64,000 nucleotides of DNA from Bremerella sp. TYQ1 (GTDB lineage: Bacteria; Planctomycetota; Planctomycetia; Pirellulales; Pirellulaceae): positions 124,001-188,000 of the forward strand of contig NZ_CP083740.1 of the NCBI RefSeq assembly GCF_020150455.1. The letters are read 5' to 3'. Below are positions 56,276 through 64,000 of this stretch, piece by piece. The first letter of the stretch is position 1. Each line of letters opens with the position of its first letter. A model generated the notes under the pieces. It made no database searches. It was given only the letters and a program-made list of their open reading frames with translations, and was not told where the DNA came from. Position numbers and translations under genes: made by a program.

Positions 56276-56728
56276 ATGGAACCCTTCAAGCACGATTCGT
56301 CCGAACCGGCCGCTTCGATAGCCGAGGTGAAGCCGAAGCTGTCCTTAGGCGTGATCTTCGGACGGCTGATGATTTCGCTGGTGTCGTGGTCGGTGCATGC
56401 AGGAGTGACGTGGACATTGCTCTTAATTTACATCCACGTCGTAGGAATGGCACGCCAGGACTATGTCGAGTACGACCTCGATCTGCCGGCGGTATCCGAG
56501 CTTGTGATGCATTTGTCGGATGGATTCACGAATTACTCGTACCTTTTGATTTTGGCGCTAATCGTGATCGACGGACCGATTGCTATCGGTGTTTGCTACC
56601 TGCCGCGACGGTTTCAATGGGTGACTTGGATCTGGTTTACTAGCTATTTGTTGATTGCCATACTGCTGCTCGCCCTGGCCGCGATAGGCCTGCCGTTTCC
56701 ATTTATTGACATCACTATTGGTTTCTAA
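56276..56728 (+). CDS. Three-helix membrane protein, first of a tandem duplicate pair
   Basis: 150 residues from ATG 56276 (MEPFKHDSSEPAAS). An acidic ~35-residue cytoplasmic N-terminus is followed by hydrophobic helices at about 40-65, 85-110 and 120-145. The second copy starts 615 bases downstream and shares the segments DLDLPA, GF.NY.YLL.LA, YLPR..QWVTWIWFTSY. The 15 bases GGAGCTGGCGGGAAG precede both starts, so the duplication included the leader. Ribosome-binding evidence is modest. No family recognised. The gene lies after the helicase and before the SbcD/SbcC-like pair, same strand. Confidence 0.72.
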   Translation: MEPFKHDSSEPAASIAEVKPKLSLGVIFGRLMISLVSWSVHAGVTWTLLLIYIHVVGMARQDYVEYDLDLPAVSELVMHLSDGFTNYSYLLILALIVIDGPIAIGVCYLPRRFQWVTWIWFTSYLLIAILLLALAAIGLPFPFIDITIGF

Positions 56729-56890
56729 ATACGCCCAGTTGGTCGGGCCCGCGTGTCGCGGGTCGAAAAAGCGTTATTGATACCAATTTAGGTATCGAGA
56801 TGCTGTTAAGGCCCTATGCCACTCCAGGGGCTTCCGCCCTGGCTATTTTCGGTCGGTCCTCCGGAGCTGGCGGGAAGGGAAAAGCGCGAG

Positions 56891-57346
56891 ATGGAACCGT
56901 TCGAGGACTCGACTTCGGAGCGTGCCGCCTCAGCGGAGGAGACTGGGGCAAGGCTCTCGGTAGGGGTGATCGTGCGGCGTCTGGTGGTTTCGATACTGGC
57001 CTGGTCGGTCCATTTCCTGGTCACCGCAGCGTTGTTGGTCGTCTTTGTCCAGCTTGTTCCAATGGTTCGCCAGCAATTAGAAGATATGGACCTCGATCTG
57101 CCAGCGACGAGCGAAATTACACTGTACTGGTCTTCTGGCTTTATCAACTACTGGTATTTGCTTGTTCTCGCACACGTTGTAATCGACGCGCCGATTGCCA
57201 TCGCGGTTTGTTATCTGCCGCGAAATCTTCAGTGGGTGACTTGGATTTGGTTTACAAGCTACTTCTTGCTGGCCATTTTCATGCTGATCGTCGCATGTGC
57301 CGGAGTAAGCTTGCCGTTTGTGGACATGACGGTAAATCTGTCCTAA
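56891..57346 (+). CDS. Three-helix membrane protein, second of a tandem duplicate pair
   Basis: 151 residues from ATG 56891 (MEPFEDSTSERAAS), preceded by a purine-rich GGGAAGGGAAAAG stretch. Same layout as the previous gene: acidic N-terminus, then three membrane helices, with shared DLDLPA, FINYWYLLVLAHVVIDAPIAI and NLQWVTWIWFTSY. Divergence is highest in the first helix and loop, so the copies are not recent. The frame is open to 56816, but the shared start and leader favour 56891. Function is unknown. Confidence 0.74.
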   Translation: MEPFEDSTSERAASAEETGARLSVGVIVRRLVVSILAWSVHFLVTAALLVVFVQLVPMVRQQLEDMDLDLPATSEITLYWSSGFINYWYLLVLAHVVIDAPIAIAVCYLPRNLQWVTWIWFTSYFLLAIFMLIVACAGVSLPFVDMTVNLS

Positions 57347-57517
57347 GTCGATGTCATTGGATGGAGATGTTCTTTCACCCCTTCAGGACTGGCAAAAATG
57401 CCTGCCAATTAAGTAGATCGGCCTAAACCGGGAATGTATTACTGAAGATGGCCGGCCCGTTTGGGTGGTTTCTGGTGTCGGTAAACTCTCTTCGCGACTT
57501 TAACAAATCTGGATAGG

Positions 57518-57535
57518 CGAAACTTTGTCGTTTCG
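57518..57535. promoter_or_regulatory. Perfect 6-6-6 dyad upstream of the SbcD-like gene
   Basis: CGAAAC (57518-57523) and GTTTCG (57530-57535) are exact inverted repeats with six bases between. The site is 78 bases upstream of the GTG start of the SbcD/SbcC-like pair. CGAA-type dyads are seen in some LexA operators, but no lexA gene is in view, so the binding protein is unknown. Confidence 0.35.
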
Positions 57536-57613
57536 TTAAACTGTACGCATTGTGCCAGCATGCACGATGCTATCGCAGGATGTTTCGAAGGCCGTCAGCC
57601 ATGGAGAGAGGCC

Positions 57614-58834
57614 GTGACGCCTGGTTCCCCTTTCAGGTTTATCCAAACCGGTGACATTCATCTCGATCAACCGCTTGGCGGGCTCGCCGAAGTGCCGGAG
57701 CACTTGCGCGAGATCTTTCTGAGTGCGCCGCGCCAAGCGATGCAACAAGTGGTGGAAAACGCCTTGTTGCATGAAGTTGATTTCGTTCTGATCACCGGGA
57801 ATGTTCTCGACGTTCGCCAAAGTAGTCCGGTGATTGTCGGTTTTCTGCTGGATCAGTTGGAAACGCTGAACGACGCCGGCATCAAAGTCTATTGGGTTGG
57901 TGGCGAAACCGATCCTCCGGCCCGCTGGCCTGCTTCGATTCATCTGCCGGCCAACGTCCACACCATTGGTCCTGGCAAACCGATTGAAATCTTACATCAA
58001 CGCGAAGACGTGCCGATCTGCACGATCATCGCCCAAGGCTTTATTGGCCGCGAACCAGGCTGGAGCCAGTTTCGACCAGACGCCGCGGGCCTGTTCACCA
58101 TTGGTGCCCTTAACGGCGATTTCGAGTCGGAAGCGATTGCCCGCAGCGGGATTCCTTACTGGGCCCTCGGTGGCAAAGAGCTACGCGACAAATTGAATTC
58201 TTCGCCAGCGATTGCTGTTTATGCAGGTTCGCCGCAAGGACGCGCCATCACGCACAACGGCCAACGTAGCTGCACGCTGGTAGAAGTCGACGAAGAAGGG
58301 GATGTCGCGATGGAAGCGATTCCCACCGACGTCTGCCGCTGGCAAAGTGAAATCATCGAGCTGGAAAACTGCAAGAAGGTGAGCGACCTGACGCAGATTA
58401 TCAAGAACCGGCTCAACACGCTGAACACCACCAAGGGAAATCGCCAATTGATGATCGATTGGCGGGTGATTGTTGCTAACGAAGCGACACGCGAACTGCT
58501 GAAGGAAGAGACCTGGCAGCAAGTCACTGACGAACTGAACAAGCAGTTCGGTGAAGAACCGATGGGTTCGTGGACGTACGAACTGACCGTCGAAACGGCC
58601 TCGGTGATTCCCGAAGCGTGGTTCCAAGAACAATCGATTTGTGGCGATTACCTGCGACTGACGCGGGAACTTGCCGCCGATCCGAGTCTGCCGATCGAGC
58701 TAACGCAGTTCCTTGCCGAAGGGCACGAGGAAAGCCAGTTGGCCGAGGCGGTTTCGATCGAATCCAGAGAAAATCGCCGCCGCGTGTTGCAAGACGCACG
58801 CCGGATGGGCGTCCGATTACTGCGAGCCGAGTGA
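57614..58834 (+). CDS. SbcD/YhaO-like metallophosphoesterase with degenerate active site
   Basis: Homologue of the nuclease subunit of SbcCD/YhaON complexes. GTG 57614 has GGAGAGAGG just upstream and starts the fold as expected; ATG 57560 is in frame but adds atypical residues. Motif I (Asp14, His16 in GDIHLD) is intact. Motif II reads GNVLD (usually GDxxD), motif III GGETD (usually GNHD), motif IV NGD where His is expected, and motif V WALGGKE (usually ALGHxH). Most metal-ligating His/Asp/Asn are therefore gone, and a pseudo-nuclease is likely. The fold is retained (SPQGR follows motif V as PGNPQGR does in active relatives). The SMC-like partner follows 51 bases downstream. Confidence 0.85.
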   Translation: MTPGSPFRFIQTGDIHLDQPLGGLAEVPEHLREIFLSAPRQAMQQVVENALLHEVDFVLITGNVLDVRQSSPVIVGFLLDQLETLNDAGIKVYWVGGETDPPARWPASIHLPANVHTIGPGKPIEILHQREDVPICTIIAQGFIGREPGWSQFRPDAAGLFTIGALNGDFESEAIARSGIPYWALGGKELRDKLNSSPAIAVYAGSPQGRAITHNGQRSCTLVEVDEEGDVAMEAIPTDVCRWQSEIIELENCKKVSDLTQIIKNRLNTLNTTKGNRQLMIDWRVIVANEATRELLKEETWQQVTDELNKQFGEEPMGSWTYELTVETASVIPEAWFQEQSICGDYLRLTRELAADPSLPIELTQFLAEGHEESQLAEAVSIESRENRRRVLQDARRMGVRLLRAE

Positions 58835-58885
58835 CCAAGCGATCCGCCGGCAAGCTGGTAATGGGCCATCTTCAGGAGTGAAGGG

Positions 58886-61800
58886 ATGCAACTCAATCAA
58901 ATTCAAATCGACGGTTTCGGTGTCTGGCACGACTTAAGTGTCGAGCAACTTTCACCGACGATTACCGTCTTGTTCGGCCACAACGAAGCAGGCAAGAGCA
59001 CGCTGTTGCACTTCCTGCGAACGATGCTGTATGGCCAGGAACCCGATCTCGAACGTCGCTACTTGCCCCCAGTGCATGGCGGAGAGCCTGGCGGGGCGCT
59101 GCGTGTGAATGGTTCGATGGGCCGCTTTAAAGTGGTCCGTCGTTTCAATCAGGACGGCACCGAAGAACAAGTCTGGATCGAAGCGAAAGATGGTACCCGG
59201 CAAAGTCGTGCGCAGCTCGACGCGCTGCTGGAAGGGGTCGACCGCCTGACGTACAGCAACATCTTCGCTGTCGGTCTGCGTGAAATGCAACTCCTCGCGA
59301 CGCTGGACGATAGTGTCGCTGCCCAAAAGATTTACGAACTGACAAGCGGATTAGACCGCATCTCGCTCGCCGAAGTGATGCGAGAATTAGAGACCGCCCG
59401 GTGCCGCTTGATCTCTGGCGGCGAAGAAGAAGCGCTCGTCGATCAACTGCTCGAAAAGCATCAAGTCCTTAAGAAGGAAATCGATCAGCTGCGCGGCGGT
59501 ACGCAGGAATGGTCGAACCTGTTGAATCAGCGCCGCGCGCTGGAAACGCAGATCAACCAGTTCCAGTTCAAAGTGGCCGACTTGGAAAAAGTGGTCCAGT
59601 TTATTGAACTTGGTCAGGCTCTGCGTCCTGAGGTCAATCGCCGCAACAAGCTGCAAGAGAAGATCGAGTCGTACGGCGAGTTGCCGGAAGTGTCGCGAGA
59701 AACGCTGCGTCATTTGCACTCGCTGCAGGATCAGATTGCCAAGAAACGAACCAAATGCCGCGAACTGCGGGGCAACTATACCGAACTTCGCGAAAAGCAT
59801 AGTTCGATCCCCGTTAATCAAGAGCTGGCTCGACAAGCAGCACGTGTCGACGCGTTGGGCGAACAGCGGCAGTGGATCCTTTCGCTCACTCAGCAATTAG
59901 AGCGAAACCAGGACGAAGAAGCGCAGATCAAGTCCGAGATCGAAGATCTGTGGGAACAAACCGGCGTCAAGACACGCGGCGGCAAGCGACCTGACTTGTC
60001 ACGCAAGCAGCTCCGCTCGCTGCGAGATCCGCTACGAACGCTCGAGAACGCCACTCAAGAGCTGGACGACACCAAGCGTCACACATCGACCCACGAAGAA
60101 GAACTGCTCGACGTCGAAAGCGAAGTCGAAAAGTCGCTGACTTCGCTCGGGGAAGAAGACCTCAACAAGGCGCTCACCAAAGCAGGCGACCTGGTCAACT
60201 TGCTGCGTCGCCGAATTCAGGTCGAAGACAAGATCGATCAGATTCGCATCCAGTACCGCGAGTCGGAAGCGGAAACGCACGACCTGCTCGAAAACCAGAT
60301 GGCTCCGAAGCCCGAGATGGTGATGCTGGGAGCATTGTTCATCGCCGGCGGTTCGATGACGCTCTACTCGATCTTCGGGCCTGCCCTGTTGATCGGTTGG
60401 CAACTCGGGCACTTCGGGTGGATTTTTGGCTCGATGGCGATGATCGCTTCGTACAGTATGAAGCGAAAGATGGACAACGAGACCGCTCAGCAGTTCGACT
60501 CCGCCAAGCGGCAGTTGATGCTGTTGGATCAGCAGCTCGATAAAGCAGTGGCGGAGCAGAAAGAGCTCGACATCTCGTTGCCACGTGGCAATGGAGCGTT
60601 GATGGCCCGGCTGAAAAGTGCCGAAGAACATCTCGCACGACTCGAAGAACTGATTCCGCTCGGCCACAAGCTGGGCGAAGTTCGCGAGAAACAAGAGTCG
60701 AGCACGCAGCAGATTACCGACTTGGAGCAAGCGGTGATCAAAGCGCGAAAGAACTGGAAAGAAGCCCTGCGTGTCCTCGATTTGCCGGAAGATATTGACC
60801 CGGACCGCGTGAAGTCGCTGGGGCGATTCCTAGCTCAGATTCATCAACTACGTAAGCGTTTGAAGGGTATTCGCAGCGAAAACGAAATCGCCGAACGTGA
60901 ACGTGAAGCTTTGCTGACTCGGATTTCGCACCTGGCCAAAGATGTCGGGGTGCAGCCCAAAACTAACGACGCACTTCTGCTGCTGGATCAGTTGGAAGAC
61001 GATTTGCTGCGTCAGGAAGGGAAGCATAAACAGCGTTCCGGTTTGTTCGAGCAAGGGCAGAAAGTCCGTGGTGACTTCCGCCGCGTCGCCGCAGAAGCCA
61101 AGGAACTGATTGCCGAACGTGAACAGATTCTGGAAGAAGCCAACAGCGCCGACGAAGAAGAGTACCTGACTTGGATCGTGAAAACCGAAGAAGTCGAGGA
61201 ACTCGAAGCGAAGCTGGAAGATCTGACCGAAAAGATCGACGAGAAAATCGGCACCGACAGCACGCTGGAAGAAATCGAAGCCTGGCTCGAAACGAACGTT
61301 AGCAAGGAAGCGGACGAGCAGCTTGCCAAGTTGTTGGCCGACCATCAGCATGCCGAAAAGCGGATGCAGGAATGCTTCGAGCGTCGTGGTGAACTGAAAG
61401 TTCAACTTGAATCGCTCGAAAAAAACGACCGCCTGTTGCATGCTCAACTCGAGCTGACCGAAGTCGAAGCTCAGCTGGAAAAAGCGATCGAAAAGTGGCA
61501 GACGTTGGCGACAACCTCCTGCATTCTCGAACAGATTCGTCGTGTGTACGAAAACGATCGTCAGCCGGAAACGCTGCGTCTCGCTTCCAGCTACATGCGA
61601 AAGCTGACCGATGGCCGATACATCCGTATCTGGACGCCGCTGCACGAAAATACGCTGTTCGTGGAAGAAAAAGATGCCGACTCGAAGAGTCTCGCGCACC
61701 TCAGCGAAGGGACCCGGGAACAAGTCTTCCTCAGCGTTCGCTTGGCACTGATTCATTTGTTTGCTCGCCAAGGCCGCGTGCTTCCGGTGATTCTGGACGA

Positions 61801-62800
61801 TGTGTTGGTGAACTTCGACTCGAAGCGATCCAAAGCGACGGCGAACCTGTTTAAGGAGTTCGCCGCCGAAGGACACCAGCTGTTAATCTTCACCTGTCAC
61901 GAGCATATCGCTGCGATGTTCCAGGACATGGGAGCCGACGTTCGTCAGCTGCCGAAGTTCACCGGTGTCTGTCGTCCTGGTTTGATCGAGATCGATCAGC
62001 CACTTCCGGCGATGGAGCTTCCTGCCCCGAAACCCGAACCAAAGCCAGAGCCCAAGCCGGAACCTCCTAAGCCAGCTCCTAAACCGGCTGTCAAACGCGC
62101 CCCGCTGCCAGAGCCTGAGGTAACCGTTCATATCGAGAACCCTAAGCCAGAGCCGGTTCCTTATCAGCCACTGAAGTACACCGAAGTCGTGCTTCCAGAG
62201 TACGTGCCAATCGAATACGAAGTGGTGAAGAAGGTCGAGTTCGAGGACATCCCGCTACCGGTGATCGAACTGCCGAAGGAAGAGCCTGTCCGGCTTCGCT
62301 GCGACGTGTTGCAGGAAGATGTCAGCTACCGCCTGAAGGGAAGTGACGTCACCAGCAAGTACCATCTTTCGCTCTCCGATTTTGATGTCGATACGAGCGA
62401 AGCCATCAACTATCGCTTGAAGGATGCCGACGGCCAGCGCAAACCGGCAATCGACTGGGATGCGTTACTGGCGGAAGAGCCTGTTGAAGAAGAACCATTC
62501 GAAGAAGAGTTCCCTGTCGCCGATTCAATTCTTCAGCCAGAGCCGATGTGGGGCTATGCTCCTGATCCGCTTCCTGAGCCTGAACCAGAGCTTGAGCTCG
62601 AATTGACGCCGGAACCAGAGCCTGAGCCTGAACCGATTCCTGTTCCTGCGAAAAAGAAAGTTCGCGTGAAGTACGTTTATACGGCTCACGACGAATTCGG
62701 CTGGGACTCGCCACGTCGCTGGTACGAGCATGAAGATCCTCGTAAAGATCATGATGAAGTGGTCATTCGCGAAGAAATCGTCGAAGAAGGTGATGTCTAG
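58886..62800 (+). CDS. SbcC/YhaN-like SMC ATPase with membrane hairpin and Pro/Glu-rich tail
   Basis: Large ABC/SMC-type ATPase, 1304 residues. ATG 58886 has AGGAG seven bases upstream. Walker A is GHNEAGKST (31-39), the signature LSEGT (939-943) and Walker B VILDD (968-972), separated by two long coiled coils (about 180-470 and 530-890), so the ends join into one ATP head. No CxxC zinc hook is seen at the middle; instead two hydrophobic helices (about 478-527) form a likely membrane hairpin, as in some YhaN proteins. After the head, from about 1045, comes an unusual ~260-residue tail with KPEPKPEP and PEPEPEP repeats, acidic stretches and a tyrosine/aspartate-rich end. It follows the SbcD-like gene, probably as an operon. 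Confidence 0.9.
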   Translation: MQLNQIQIDGFGVWHDLSVEQLSPTITVLFGHNEAGKSTLLHFLRTMLYGQEPDLERRYLPPVHGGEPGGALRVNGSMGRFKVVRRFNQDGTEEQVWIEAKDGTRQSRAQLDALLEGVDRLTYSNIFAVGLREMQLLATLDDSVAAQKIYELTSGLDRISLAEVMRELETARCRLISGGEEEALVDQLLEKHQVLKKEIDQLRGGTQEWSNLLNQRRALETQINQFQFKVADLEKVVQFIELGQALRPEVNRRNKLQEKIESYGELPEVSRETLRHLHSLQDQIAKKRTKCRELRGNYTELREKHSSIPVNQELARQAARVDALGEQRQWILSLTQQLERNQDEEAQIKSEIEDLWEQTGVKTRGGKRPDLSRKQLRSLRDPLRTLENATQELDDTKRHTSTHEEELLDVESEVEKSLTSLGEEDLNKALTKAGDLVNLLRRRIQVEDKIDQIRIQYRESEAETHDLLENQMAPKPEMVMLGALFIAGGSMTLYSIFGPALLIGWQLGHFGWIFGSMAMIASYSMKRKMDNETAQQFDSAKRQLMLLDQQLDKAVAEQKELDISLPRGNGALMARLKSAEEHLARLEELIPLGHKLGEVREKQESSTQQITDLEQAVIKARKNWKEALRVLDLPEDIDPDRVKSLGRFLAQIHQLRKRLKGIRSENEIAEREREALLTRISHLAKDVGVQPKTNDALLLLDQLEDDLLRQEGKHKQRSGLFEQGQKVRGDFRRVAAEAKELIAEREQILEEANSADEEEYLTWIVKTEEVEELEAKLEDLTEKIDEKIGTDSTLEEIEAWLETNVSKEADEQLAKLLADHQHAEKRMQECFERRGELKVQLESLEKNDRLLHAQLELTEVEAQLEKAIEKWQTLATTSCILEQIRRVYENDRQPETLRLASSYMRKLTDGRYIRIWTPLHENTLFVEEKDADSKSLAHLSEGTREQVFLSVRLALIHLFARQGRVLPVILDDVLVNFDSKRSKATANLFKEFAAEGHQLLIFTCHEHIAAMFQDMGADVRQLPKFTGVCRPGLIEIDQPLPAMELPAPKPEPKPEPKPEPPKPAPKPAVKRAPLPEPEVTVHIENPKPEPVPYQPLKYTEVVLPEYVPIEYEVVKKVEFEDIPLPVIELPKEEPVRLRCDVLQEDVSYRLKGSDVTSKYHLSLSDFDVDTSEAINYRLKDADGQRKPAIDWDALLAEEPVEEEPFEEEFPVADSILQPEPMWGYAPDPLPEPEPELELELTPEPEPEPEPIPVPAKKKVRVKYVYTAHDEFGWDSPRRWYEHEDPRKDHDEVVIREEIVEEGDV

Positions 62801-62817
62801 GGAAGCGGCCATGCTTA

Positions 62818-62848
62818 AGGAAACAGTGCTTTCTCGGCATTGTTTCCT
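62818..62848 (+). terminator. Hairpin after the SMC-like gene
   Basis: AGGAAACAGTGC (62818-62829) pairs with GCATTGTTTCCT (62837-62848) with one G-T wobble around a 7-base loop. No T-run follows, so it may act as a weak or Rho-aided terminator. A second 8-pair hairpin (GCCGAGCA 62884-62891 with TGCTCGGC 62901-62908) lies closer to the next gene. Confidence 0.5.
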
Positions 62849-62934
62849 CCTCGCTTCGCAGTAGTTAAAATCAATCCAGCACCGCCGAGCATTCGGTTCT
62901 TGCTCGGCCATTTGCCCCCACCTGGATTGACCTC

Positions 62935-64000
62935 ATGCGAATTCTCCTGCCCTGCTTGATTACTGTTCTGCTGGCGATGCCACTTTGGGCCGATGGCCCA
63001 GCGGATAACATTCCTGCAAATGTTCGTCCGATACCTCCGCTCGGAATCGAAGTTCCGGCTGATGATGCGGCGGAACTGTCGCAAGGGCTCGAGCGGCTCG
63101 ACGATCTGATCAAGCAGTTGAAGATGCGTCGCGACGCACGCACGCCTCAAATGCTACCGGATGTCGAAATCTTCTCCCGGGCCATACACCAAGCCCTTAA
63201 GTATCGTGAGTTTTATAAGCCCGGCGATATCAGCGCCGCCAAGCTGACGTTGGCGGAAGGGCTCAATCGGGCAGAGAGTTTGTTGGAAGGGAAGACACCC
63301 TGGACAACGCAAACGGGGCTCGTCGTGCGGGGGTATCGCTCGAAGATCGATCAAACCGTGCAGCCTTATGGTCTGGAGGTTCCGGCGAACTACAACTTCG
63401 ATTCGATCGATCCTTTCCGTCTGGACGTTTGGCTGCATGGCCGTGGCGAACGAAACACCGAGGCCAACTTCATTGCCGAGCGGATGAACCGCCCTGGTCA
63501 GTATCAACCGAAGGGGACAATCGTACTGCATCCTTTCGGCCGATACTGCAACGCGTTCAAATTCGCGGGCGAGATTGATATTCTCGAAGCGATGCAAGAC
63601 GTCAAGCAGCGGTATCGAATCGACGACAACCGCGTCGCGATTCGTGGTTTTTCGATGGGCGGGGCTGGCTGTTGGCAGATGGCCGTGCATTACCCTAGCT
63701 TGTTCTTTGCGGCGAATCCCGGAGCTGGGTTCTCGGAGACGCCGCTGTTTCTCGATGTGTTCCAGAAGGAAACCCTCGAGCCTACGTGGTACGAAAAGAA
63801 GCTTTGGCAGTGGTACGACTGCCCTGGGTACGCGACGAATGTGTTTAATCTGCCGACGGTGGCTTACAGCGGCGAGCTTGATATTCAGAAGCAAGCGGCC
63901 GACGTCATGGCCGATGCAATTGCGGAAGAAGGAATGCGACTAACGCACGTGATCGGTCCGGAAACGAAGCACAAGATCCACAACGATTCCAAGCAAATCA
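62935..64000 (+). CDS. Exported alpha/beta hydrolase (prolyl-oligopeptidase-like), 3' end cut off
   Basis: The frame is open from ATG 62935 through the window edge. The product begins with a signal peptide ([19 protein letters not shown]). About 110 helical residues precede the hydrolase domain. The nucleophile elbow is GFSMGGAG (about residue 238-245), with an oxyanion-like WLHGRGE stretch earlier, a candidate Asp in YSGELD and a candidate His in ETKHKIH near the edge. This fits secreted esterases/peptidases of the S9-like type in planctomycetes. The substrate is unknown and the C-terminus is missing. Confidence 0.85.
   Translation, partial: MRILLPCLITVLLAMPLWADGPADNIPANVRPIPPLGIEVPADDAAELSQGLERLDDLIKQLKMRRDARTPQMLPDVEIFSRAIHQALKYREFYKPGDISAAKLTLAEGLNRAESLLEGKTPWTTQTGLVVRGYRSKIDQTVQPYGLEVPANYNFDSIDPFRLDVWLHGRGERNTEANFIAERMNRPGQYQPKGTIVLHPFGRYCNAFKFAGEIDILEAMQDVKQRYRIDDNRVAIRGFSMGGAGCWQMAVHYPSLFFAANPGAGFSETPLFLDVFQKETLEPTWYEKKLWQWYDCPGYATNVFNLPTVAYSGELDIQKQAADVMADAIAEEGMRLTHVIGPETKHKIHNDSKQI

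Noticed and set aside
60848..61876. 342-codon minus-strand open frame, Phe/Gln-rich
   Set aside because: Antisense to the coiled-coil part of the SMC-like gene; its composition is what the complement of Glu/Lys/Leu codons gives.
62030..62660. CRISPR-like or tandem DNA repeat in the SMC tail
   Set aside because: The repetition comes from Pro-Glu codons within an open frame; units are irregular and no spacers are present.
63154..63894. 246-codon minus-strand open frame at the right edge
   Set aside because: Antisense to the exported hydrolase, which has a signal peptide and GFSMGG motif and runs off the window end.

Overview
The window is bacterial chromosome, most likely from a planctomycete of the Pirellulaceae (Blastopirellula/Bremerella/Rhodopirellula-like). 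This is inferred from a DUF1559 pseudopilin-like protein followed by a small carboxypeptidase-regulatory-like lipoprotein, a Tat-exported Gfo/Idh/MocA oxidoreductase, a PAS-AraC regulator, Cys-rich and His-rich exported proteins, and moderate GC. No rRNA, CRISPR array or complete prophage was seen.

Layout. (1) 1-4.6 kb: the 3' part of an N-ATPase operon (atpE-atpF-atpA-atpG), a laterally mobile and probably Na+-translocating F-type ATPase, followed by a potassium-channel-like gene. (2) 4.8-20.3 kb: a metal and sulfur stress region. It holds a Tat-exported multicopper oxidase with a TolC-like protein; a persulfide dioxygenase-rhodanese protein with two YeeE/YedE sulfur transporter halves; a CusA/CusB-type RND efflux system with a His-rich lipoprotein; two divergent His-rich exported proteins; and a TolC lipoprotein. 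(3) 21-24.2 kb: an orphan 416-residue protein, an excisionase-like HTH protein and a tyrosine recombinase next to tRNA-Ser(GCU). The arrangement suggests that some or all of the left part entered at this tRNA. (4) 24.4-33.3 kb: M28 peptidase with PDZ domains, PAS-AraC regulator, DUF1559 pair, FeS photolyase, ApbE and Gfo/Idh/MocA oxidoreductase. (5) 33.4-36.9 kb: phoR-phoU-phoB. (6) 37.1-42.2 kb: pyruvate carboxylase with its biotin ligase, then a SpoU-type RNA methyltransferase. (7) 42.6-48.7 kb: Cys-rich lipoprotein, OprO/P-like porin, carbonic anhydrase plus SulP transporter, and a Dabb-domain protein. (8) 48.9-54 kb: metE, a divergent MocR-type regulator, a long inverted repeat resembling a REPIN/MITE, and a YihY/BrkB protein. 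(9) 54.2-62.8 kb, all on the plus strand: UvrD/PcrA helicase, two tandemly duplicated three-helix membrane proteins, an SbcD/YhaO-like protein that has lost most of its metal ligands, and a 1304-residue SbcC/YhaN-like SMC ATPase with a mid-protein membrane hairpin and a long Pro/Glu-rich tail. (10) The right edge cuts an exported alpha/beta hydrolase.

The most promising candidate for something undescribed is the 57.5-62.8 kb pair: a membrane-anchored SMC-like ATPase with a probable pseudo-nuclease partner, preceded by a perfect 6-6-6 dyad that could be an operator. Second come the possible island at tRNA-Ser and the REPIN-like element at 52.85-53.0 kb.
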